A DNA stretch of 64,000 nucleotides from Rheum nobile (Eukaryota; Streptophyta; Magnoliopsida; Caryophyllales; Polygonaceae). A program made the position numbers and the translations under genes. The notes under the pieces were generated by a model. The model was given only the letters and a program-made list of their open reading frames with translations, was not told the DNA's origin and ran no database searches. Of the stretch, positions 56,368 to 64,000 are shown one piece after another; position 1 is the first letter of the stretch, and every line of letters starts with the position of its first letter. The stretch lies in contig WOAB01000606.1 of assembly GCA_027886185.1 (NCBI GenBank), forward strand, positions 868,001 through 932,000, read 5' to 3'.

Positions 56368-57684
56368 TAGGAGTTGTTACCGGTGTTTTGGGTACCATTT
56401 GGAGATGTTTAGAGCGTATTGTAGAGATCGGAGTTGAGGAGTAGATGTGTGCAGATATGGTGGTTTAGAGAAGCTTAAATGAAGATATATTGAAGAGAGA
56501 AGGAAGCCACCCAAGAAGACGAAGAAGTAGAACCAAGTGGTTCTATAGGAGCAAAACCGCGGTCGCGAAGGCCATGGCCGCGGTCGCGGCAAATAGACGA
56601 GAGGCGAAGTGGAGAAAATCGAAGAACCGCGATCGCGGAATTCCAAGGCTGGGTCGCGGAAAAGTCGAGAGAAAAAGAGTATCGGTGTTTATTTTCCGCG
56701 ATCGCGGAAGCTTTCTCCGCAATCGTGGAAATCTATGTCATCAGCGCGTCTGAGGATTTTCCAAAGTTTTACTTTTATTTTATTTTATTTTTCTTTAATT
56801 CTTTATTCTGGTAGGATTATATTATTTCCATTTAGATTAGACTTGTTATCTTTTTAGCTTTAGGTTTTGGGTTAGGTTATTTAACCTAATTTTCCCAGCC
56901 ACTTTCATTCATTATTCAGTTTTAGTTTTACAGTCAGTATTGTTTTCCCTTTGAGTTATGAAGAACTAAGCACCATTTGCTTAGTCCGACAATTGCAGCT
57001 TTCATTTGATATATGATTGTGAGGTTATAATTCTATTCATATTCCTTTGGATTATATCTTTTCTCTTGAGCTTATTCCTATTGATTCTTATTGATTTGAC
57101 TGGTCTAGCCAACTAGTTGATATTAGTAATTGTCTATTGCTAGGGTTTGGATTTTTCGGGTTGAGATTCTTTATCTTGTGTAGCAAACATGATATTCTAG
57201 AACTAGTAGGACTAGTTTATTGTGAAAGAGAATTGATTATATGTTAAATAATGCGGGTTGTGGTGTTGCATGTATCCTGGTTAATTCATATGCGTCCTGT
57301 AGCTATAGTTCTAAATCTTGATGGTTTCTTGTGCATTTGATAGTTAGGGTTATCAGGACTGGTAGGACTGGTAACTAATTCAGAATAGGGACAAGAATAA
57401 TCATAGGAAGGAATAGAGATAATCTAGGATCAATCAATCAAATGAATGGTGGATATTTGTTTGGCTAAGTGTTGTTCCCAATTTGATTACAAACCTTTGC
57501 TTTTGTTTCCGTTGTTTACTTGTTTACAAACAACCAACCAAAACCCCCCTTTGTTACTTTTGCATGCAAATTTACATAAAGAAAGACAACTTCTCCTTGT
57601 GGGATTCGACCCTTTCTTGCCTATTCTACTGAGTGAGGTTTGTTTAGGATTATTTTGTTTAGGTGTCACGACAACGCTTATCAG
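56368..57684 (+). mobile_element. Solo LTR (gypsy-type) inside gag
   Basis: About 1.3 kb separating CYFVGFN from NPNFFHPPLGDPLELQDH of gag. TTAAC occurs on both sides (56363-56367, 57685-57689), the likely target duplication. The right end CGCTTATCA fits a gypsy LTR; the left end is uncertain by some 15 bases. CCGCGGTCGCGG/CCGCGATCGCGG words cluster at 56554-56735, followed by TTATTTAACC near 56878 (TATA-like). The U5 resembles the Athila-like LTR (ACCCCCCTTTGTTAC, GGGATTCGACCC). Confidence 0.82.
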
Positions 57685-57689
57685 TTAAC

Positions 57690-59223
57690 CCTAATTTTTT
57701 TCACCCCCCTCTTGGAGATCCACTTGAATTGCAGGATCACCCTTCGGATTGGAGACCTCCACCGCGTCTCCAGCCCCAAGGAGAACGCGTTTGTGATATT
57801 GGCAGCGAGCGCCGCGATGTCATGCCAAGGGACATTCGCCAAGCCGACTATGACGCCCAACCACGAAGACGCCGACGCGACGACGCCTACGTGCCAAGGG
57901 ATGAGTTTGCTCGCGGCGAAGATCACCAAGACCGCGATAGACGCCAGGTTGGACGCGATAGACCCCATGGTGTGCGCGCCTACGAGAATCCTCTCTACAT
58001 CGTCGTGCCAAACAACGCGTTCAACCAAGCACCTTCCCAGCCTCGATACCAATGACACGAAGTCAAGGTAAAGATCGAGCATTTCATTGGTGAATACAAT
58101 CCATTTGTTTTTCTTGAATGGGTGCAGGCTACGGAGTACACCCTTAGATATTGTCGAGTGCCACCTAAGGAGCATGTCGACGCCGTGACACTTCACTTCC
58201 GAGGAGCCACCCGCGTATGGTGGCATATATTCAAAGATGATTGTGTGCGTCGCAACAAGACCAGAGTCACAGAATGGCATCAACTAGTCTACGATGACCA
58301 AGAAATACGTGCCTCCACACTATAGGAATCAAATGAGAATGGAGATAGCCATGGCTCGCCAAGGGTCAATGACTCCACTCAAGTTCTTTTCCAAGCTTGA
58401 AGACATGTATTACAAAGCCAACATCTCCGTTGCACCATCGACTTTGAGGACAAAATTCTTGAGTGGCTTGAACACCAACATCCGTGATCAACTCGAGATT
58501 TTGCCCATCAAAGATTTGAACACACTCACACATACGGCAATGCAAATTCATGCACAAATCTCTCACCGAAAGTCTTACACTTTTCCAAGTGGCCAACAAA
58601 GGTATTCTTCTAACCCTAGTGGATTACCTTCTACTAATGTTCGCCCTAGTGTCTCTACCACAGCCGCGTCGAGCCAAGCCCCCAAAGCGAAGCCTTCGAC
58701 GCCAAGCACCGCGCTGCGCCAGAACGCGCCCAGACAAGCTCCAGTGGGCACAGATCATGCGCGCGACCTTGAGTGTTACAAGTGTGGTGGAAGAGGCCAC
58801 TATAAGAAAGATTGCCCAAACGCTCGAAAGGTTTTGTTCTCCACGGCCGCCGCCGGCTATGAGTCTTATGACGACGAGGACCAACCCCTCGAGGCCATCG
58901 ATGAAAGCATCGAAGAGGAGGAAGATGCCTACGACTGCGAACCTGCTTCTCTACACGCGGGCACACCATTGAGCTTGGTGACGCGTCGTCTCCTCACATT
59001 CAAGGAAGCGAGCCTCCACGACCAACGCGAGAACTTGTTCCACACAAGGGCTCTCATCCAGATGGCTTCCTTGAGTGTCATAGTTGATGGAGGATCATGT
59101 GCTAACATTGTCAATGAGAAGGTCGTGACACACTTCAAGTTGCCTACGACGCCTCATCACAGCCTTATGCACTCCAATGGATTTCTTCAAGTCCAGGTAA
59201 CACAGTATCTCATCAATGCTTAG
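57690..59223 (+). pseudogene. Gypsy gag core, zinc knuckle and protease start
   Basis: After an Arg/Asp-rich stretch ending in TGA (58053-58055) comes the Retrotrans_gag core: KIEHFIGEYNPFVFLEWVQATEYTLRYCRV, VDAVTLHFRGATRVWW. After a one-base shift at about 58294 it continues MTKKYVPPHYRNQMRMEIAM, GSMTPLKFFSKLEDMYYKA and FLSGLNTNIRDQLEILP. The zinc knuckle CYKCGGRGHYKKDC is at about 58776-58817. The aspartic protease starts with VIVDGGSCANIVNEKVV (about 59080). The frame ends at 59221-59223. Gag packages RNA and the protease matures it. Several stops and shifts show the copy is inactive. Confidence 0.85.
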
Positions 59224-59226
59224 TTT

Positions 59227-60718
59227 CTTTTTCCGTAGGGCAATACTGTGATTCTATAATTGTGATGTCGTTGCAATGGATGCCACCCATATCTTGCTTG
59301 GGCGCCCATGGCAATTCGACAGGCGCGTGCTCCATGATGGCTATTTGAACACTTATGTGTTCAATTACCACGTGAAGCGCTTCACCTTGCATCCGATGTC
59401 TCCCCATGAGATCTTGCAGGACCAGGTTGAGCGTGATCGCCAGAAGGCCATTGAGACCGCATCTACTAGGTCAAACGAGTGTCCAGAGGCACTCCAGAGG
59501 CAAAACTCCTCCAATTCTGGCAAAATTTCGTCTCCACCAGGCATTGACAAGAAGAGGAACAACGCCATAGCTGGGACACCAAGTGCCCATCTGGATCATC
59601 TTGGCGCCGCTGCTGGTGCCGCTGGGAAGGCCAAGAAAGGCACTCCAAAGACTTGGCCAGGATTTTACACTTTTGGCTCAAGAATTGGTCCACATATGCC
59701 CAGTGCCCCACATAAATCAACAAGCGCCTCACCATCGACGAAGTTTGCCGATCCGTTGCCGCAAACGTCTCCTTTGCAAGGAAAATGTGAGTGACGCTTG
59801 CTTGTAGCTAGGGCCAATGACCTAACTCCATGTTTGACTAGCAAGGCCCCATGTTTTCTGCTTGTACCCACTCCATGCATCCCTGAGTCATCGAATGCCA
59901 TGTCCGTGCCGCCAGCCATCGCGACCTTGCTCGCTGCTTTCGACGATGTCTTTCCAGATGAGTTGCCACAAGGATTACCTCCACTGAGAGGCATTGAGCA
60001 CCAGATTGACCTTGTGTCCGGTGCTTCCTTGCCCAATCGCGTTACGTATAGAGATGTCCCAGAGGAGACCAAAGAGCTCCAGCGCCAAGTGCAAGAGTTG
60101 TTGGATCGCGGCTATATAAGGGAATCTCTCTCCCCTTACGCTGTGCATGTGATCCTTGTGCCCAAGAAGTATCGCACATGGAGAATGTGTGTTGATTGCC
60201 GCATGATTAACCAGATCACCTTCCAGTATAGGCATCCTATTCCACGCCTCGACGATACGCTTGATGAACTTCATGGCGCCACACTTTTCTCCAAGATTGA
60301 TTTGAAGAGTGGTTATCACCAAATCAGGATGAAAGAAGGTGATGAGTGGAAGACCGCATTCAAGATGAAGTATGGGCTCTACGAGTGGCTTGTCATGCCT
60401 TTTGGGCTCACGAACGCGCCAAGCACCTTCATGCGCGTGATGAACCACGTCTTGAGAACCTTCCTTGGCAAGTTTGTCGTCGTTTATTTCGATGACATCC
60501 TTGTGTATTCACGGAGCCTGGAGGAGCATATCGATCACCTTCGCCAAGTGCTCAAGTGCCTTCGACGCGAGAGCCTATTCACCAATCTGGCCAAGTGCTC
60601 ATTTTGCTCCACGTCCACCAATTTTCTGGGCTATGTCGTGAGCAGTGATGGTCTACGCGTCGACGAAGAGAAGATCGCGGCCATCAAAGAGTGGCCGACA
60701 CCGACTACGCTGACATAG
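59227..60718 (+). pseudogene. Gypsy protease tail and reverse transcriptase
   Basis: In three frames: the protease end CDVVAMDATHILLGRPWQFDRR (about 59262-59325), a Ser/Pro-rich linker, then from 59798 a continuous frame with LPPLRGIEHQIDLVSGASLP, YIRESLSPYAVHVILVPKK, WRMCVDCRMINQIT, LFSKIDLKSGYHQIRM, WKTAFKMKYGLYEWLVMPFGLTNAPSTFMRVMN, and the catalytic box VVVYFDDILVYS (about 60477-60512). The chromovirus-like order is complete. A TAG at 60716-60718 (likely CAG to TAG) interrupts the passage into the RNase H connection. The RT core itself looks intact. Confidence 0.9.
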
Positions 60719-61264
60719 GTACGAAGCTTTCTCGGCCTCGTAGGATTTTATAGGCGCTTTGTTCGAGACTTCTCCTCCATTGTCGCGCCTTTGCATGAGT
60801 TGACGAAGAAGGGTAGCACTGTCTTGTGGCTTGAGTCCCACGAAGAAGCCTTCTCGGCTTTGAAGCGGGCCTTGTACCAAGCACCATTACTCCAGCTTCC
60901 CGACTTCGCCAAGCACTTCGAGGTGGAGTGTGATGCCTCAGACATTGGCATTGGTGGTGTGCTACACCAAGAGAAGAGACCCATTGTATATTTCAGTGAG
61001 AAGCTCACAGGGGCCACACTCAATTATCCCACCTACGACAAAGAGTTATATGCTCTAATACGTGTGCTAAAGACATGGCAACATTACCTTTGGCCGCGTG
61101 AATTTGTCATCCACAGCGACCACTCAGCCTTGAGCTATTTGAAGAGCCAAGCCCACCTCAATCGACGCCATGCTCGTTGGGTGGAATTTCTTGAGACTTT
61201 CCTTATGTCGTGGTCCACAAGAAGGGAAAGGAGAACATTGTCGCCGACGCGTTGTCTCGAAGGT
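60719..61264 (+). pseudogene. Gypsy RNase H
   Basis: VRSFLGLVGFYRRFVRDFSSIVAPLHELTKKG, then VECDASDIGIGGVLHQEKRPIVYFSEKL with the first catalytic Asp, YDKELYALIRVLKTWQHYL with the catalytic Glu, and VIHSDHSALSYL with the next Asp. A frameshift at about 61203 precedes KKGKENIVADALSRR, whose ADALSRR is the last catalytic block. It would remove RNA from the hybrid. Confidence 0.9.
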
Positions 61265-62117
61265 ATGTTCTCTTGACTCATGTGCAAACTAAAGTTTTGG
61301 GTTTTGCTTTGATTAAAGAATTGTATGCTAGTGATCCTTTCTTTGCCCCTATAGTCGAGCATTGCCTAAGATTTAGAGAGTTTGAGTCATATTTCCTTTT
61401 TGAGGGTTATTTATACAAGGCTAGTCGCCTTTGCATCCCTAGGTCTTCCATTAGGATCCTTTTGATTCAAGAGGCACACGAAAGTCGTGGACACTTTGGG
61501 ATTAGTAAGACATTGGCCGCCCTAAGAGAACATTTCTTTTGGCCTAAGATGACCCATCAAGTGACTAGGTTTTGTAAAAGTTGTGTGACATGCCAAAGAG
61601 CCAAAGCTAGGTCTAGCCCACACGGCCTCTACACACCTTTGCCCATTCCTAGTGCCCCTGGGAAGATTTGTCTATGGATTTCATCACGGGTTTGCCCCTC
61701 TCTAGACGACGTAAAGACTGTATTTTTGTGGTCGTAGATAGATTTTCTAAGATGGCATATTTTATAGCTTGTAAGACAACCCATAGTGCTAGTGAGATTG
61801 CCGATCTATTCTTTGAGCATGTGGTGCGTCTTCATGGAGTCCCACGTACCATAGTGAGTGATAGGGATTCTAAGTTCGTTGGTCATTTTTGGAGAACTCT
61901 TTGGGGTCAGCTAGGAACCAAACTCCTATTTTCCACTAGCTACCACCCCCAGACCGATGGCCAAACGGAGGTCACAAATCGAACCCTAGAAGCCCTCCTT
62001 CGCACGATGCTAAAAGCCAACCCTAGGCATTGGGAGGACTTACTTTCACTTGTAGAGTTTTGTTACAATAGATGCAGGCACACGGCGACCGAGTTGACAC
62101 CTTTCGAAGTGGTGTAA
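61265..62117 (+). pseudogene. Gypsy integrase, zinc-binding domain and catalytic core
   Basis: H2C2 zinc-binding domain in HESRGHFGISKTLAALREHFFWP ... FCKSCVTCQRAK (about 61480-61600). After a one-base shift near 61660 comes the core with SMDFITGLPLSRR (first Asp), IVSDRDSKFVGHFWRTLW (second Asp) and YHPQTDGQTEVTNRTLEALLR (Glu), so the DDE triad is kept. The frame ends at TAA 62115-62117 within the VxGMNPLTPLDL block, where Tyr or a similar codon is expected. Confidence 0.9.
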
Positions 62118-62867
62118 GGCATGAACCCATTGACGCCGCTTGATTTGTCGTCGCAACCACTGCGAGACCCAGTGCATGTTTCCGCCGCCAATTGCGCCGA
62201 GCAAGTATAAGAGCTCCATCGACGGACCAGGGACCAATTGGAGAGAAGGGCCGCGCAGTATGCCTCCTAGAAGAACACTGGCCGACGCCGCGTCATTTTT
62301 GCACCCGGGGACCTCGTCTGGGTGCACATGCGAAAAGAAAGGTTCCCCTCGCGGCGTAAGCATAAATTGGCACCGCGTGGTGATAGTCCATTCCGCGTGA
62401 TAAAGGCCATAGGGAACAATGCCTATCAACTCGAGCTCCCACCAGATTTTGGAGTCCACGCGTCCTTCAACATCGCGGACTTGACACCACATGTGGAGCC
62501 TGAGTTTGATGATGGTGAAGCGGGGACGCTTCACAGCCAAGTGTGAGAGGGTGATGTGACCCTGCCTCCCATGACGGCCCATGACGAGGAAGAAGCCATG
62601 AGCCTATGCATAAAGGGCCCAGTGACAAGGTCTAGGTCCAAAGCCATCGCCGCCGCCGTCGCGTCACTTGTCGCACACGTCGTCGCTGGCCAAGGAAGCC
62701 CAGACGCCAACCCAAGACTCGTCGTCCTCACCACCATCGGCATCGGAACATCGCGATCATCGCAGCAGGCATTGCGTGCACCCACTCGCGAGGCCATCGA
62801 CCCTTCGTCGCCGCTGCTCGCGGTGTTTGCATCCATGCTTTCACCGCGTCCGGGTTTTAACGCGTAG
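62118..62867 (+). pseudogene. Gypsy integrase C-terminus
   Basis: Broken frames give GMNPLTPLDLSSQPL, GRRRVIFAPGDLVWVHMRKERFP, KLAPRGDSPFRVIKAIGNNAYQLELP, ASFNIADLTPHVEPEFDDGEAGTLHSQV, then TGA, then LPPMTAHDEEEAMSLCIKGPVTRSRSKA and an Ala-rich end at 62867. This matches the chromovirus-like tail (GDLVWVH, FNVADLSP, GPMTRSRxK). I see no separate chromodomain. The lineage (CRM or Reina-like) is a guess. Confidence 0.85.
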
Positions 62868-62881
62868 AGGTTTATTGCCTT

Positions 62882-63612
62882 TGTTTTGGCATAGTTTTGA
62901 GACACTTTCTATATTTGGTATTATTGCTTATTTTAGATAGTTTCCTTTTATAGTCATTTCTTATTTAGGGTTTGTGCCTTTTGCATGCTTGCATGGGCTA
63001 GCCCACTAGGCTCGACTCGGCCCATCCGATGTCTCGCCCTAGTATTTAAGTCAAACTATGTTATTGGTTTTAGTACGTCAATTTTAATCAAGGTTTCAAG
63101 TAGAGTGTTTATCCTCCTTCCCTTGATCGGACGTCACCCTCTATCTTCGCATCCCCATTCCCTCCGCCGTCGACGCTACGGCAATTGCTTGAACCTTCAA
63201 GCCAAGTCTTCATTCGCATCTCTCTTCTCCCGCAGTCGACGCTACGACACCAAAGACTTGTCTTTTCAAGTCACCTATCCCTCATCAAATCGCTTCTGCC
63301 ATCGCTATCCATTCTCCCCATCAATCGCTTCCATCGCGTCCACCATCGCCACCAATTCCATCATTGTCGCCGTCGCTAGCATCGCCTTGACACTCGTCAT
63401 TGTCTTCGCTATCGTCGTCGGCAACAAGCCCAGACACCCATCCAGTCAATCGCTCGCGGACATCATCGCGTTAGCCACCGGGTTCGCTTTACAGCACCAC
63501 CGTGTCTATCTTGTCAACCTTTCGTGCAAGACAACGTGACTTCTCGCCCAAGACTAGATCCAAAGGTGTTGCCTTTGACAATTGGCTTGTCATCGGAGGC
63601 AAGAACATATCA
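62882..63612 (+). repeat. LTR of chromovirus-like gypsy element (right)
   Basis: 731 bp partner of 53964-54694 ending AACATATCA. Directly after it the minus-strand gag of a relative begins, so the element was inserted into (or recombined with) that copy. Confidence 0.85.
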
Positions 63613-63982
63613 GACACGATCCCTGACGACTCTCTATGACGGATTGAAGCCGTTGTAGGCGCGGTTGGAGGTTGGAGGTCGAAGGCATCAACCCTTTTCC
63701 CTTATCCACGCGCTGTTGGCTTGGCCCAGCATCAGTTTGTCGTGGTCCTCCCGCTGCATCCATTTGGATCATTTGTGTTGGCGCGGCCATCACGGGTGTG
63801 ACGCGCTGCAAGGATTGGAGTTGAGCCACTTGGCGTCGTAACTCTTGTATCTCGCGTTGTCTCGCGGTGAGCTCCAGACTGGAATCATCATTGTGTTGGT
63901 CTTGTTGTGGCACCAAGGATGGATTTGGCGCATTCTCATTTGCACCATTGTTGTCTTCATTGGGATGAGTAGGGGAGATCAT
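63613..63982 (-). pseudogene. Gag N-terminus of a minus-strand relative
   Basis: From ATG 63982 (MISPTHPNEDNNG) leftward: Gln/Asn-rich start, LELTARQREIQELRRQVAQLQ coiled coil, DKGKGLMPSTSNLQPRL and QSVIESRQGS, where the LTR ends it. It is homologous to 55534-55916 on the plus strand but diverged. Together with the minus-strand relic at 52486-53655 it may be one element split by the plus-strand copies. The visible part is intact. Confidence 0.78.
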
Positions 63983-64000
63983 GGTTCCTATGACAACGTG

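Noticed and set aside
1..64000. tRNA or rRNA genes
   Set aside because: The only tRNA-like matches are primer binding sites at 13435, 21872 and 54697; I saw no cloverleaf-capable sequence with A and B boxes, though a tRNAscan run would be needed to be certain.

Overview
This is a window of a flowering-plant nuclear genome, probably a eudicot; I cannot name the species. It contains an intron-rich plant pyruvate kinase gene, Ty1/copia (Sirevirus-like and Tork-like) and Ty3/gypsy (Athila-like and chromovirus-like) LTR retrotransposons, a plant LINE fragment, hAT, Mutator and Harbinger-type MITEs, and Helitron-type PIF1 and RPA relics. The DNA is AT-rich with very low gene density. I recognise one intact host gene.

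Layout. 1-4522: 3' end of a Sirevirus-like copia element (RNase H tail, a 537-codon 3' ORF, repeated polypurine tracts, 3' LTR). 6883-8017: solo LTR of the same family, with TSD acctt. 8128-21968: a second Sirevirus-like element on the minus strand that has gag but no pol. Its gag is split at 12074-21046 by an Athila-like gypsy element (12079-21041, TSD ggagg). That element has gag, protease and a 3' ORF but no RT, RNase H or integrase, and itself carries a hAT-type MITE (15298-15940, TSD gtgaggtg). 21969-28291: a patchwork of a copia fragment, a LINE RT fragment and a decayed Tork-like copia polyprotein (minus strand). A solo gypsy-type LTR (26054-27533, TSD atatc) interrupts the polyprotein inside its zinc knuckle. 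28292-29736: LTR-like remnants.

29850-33032 (minus strand): a complete 15-exon pyruvate kinase gene whose 524 codons stay in frame across every GT-AG junction I placed. Its upstream side is flanked by 13 tandem copies of a roughly 271-bp unit (33540-37060) rich in CACGTGGC words. A related inverted copy at 37234 looks like a Helitron 5' terminus. Downstream lie a PIF1-type helicase relic (40430-41523), a 1.4-kb-arm inverted repeat (41804-43226 and 46185-47596) enclosing a Mutator-type MITE and a TGCAC-rich low-complexity block, and a decayed RPA-like OB-fold gene (47713-50190).

50835-51637 is a Harbinger-type element with a GC-rich cargo. 52486-63982 is a cluster of one chromovirus-like gypsy family: a minus-strand relic, then LTR-internal-LTR copies on the plus strand. 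The gag of the longer copy carries another solo LTR (56368-57684), and minus-strand gag resumes at the right edge.

Most of the window is therefore nested, decayed retrotransposons around one working metabolic gene. Apart from that gene, the points most worth checking are the G-box-rich array next to the pyruvate kinase promoter, family-specific quasi-palindromic motif clusters just upstream of TATA boxes in several unrelated LTRs, a shared 3'-ORF domain in copia and gypsy elements, and two pol-less elements that kept gag.
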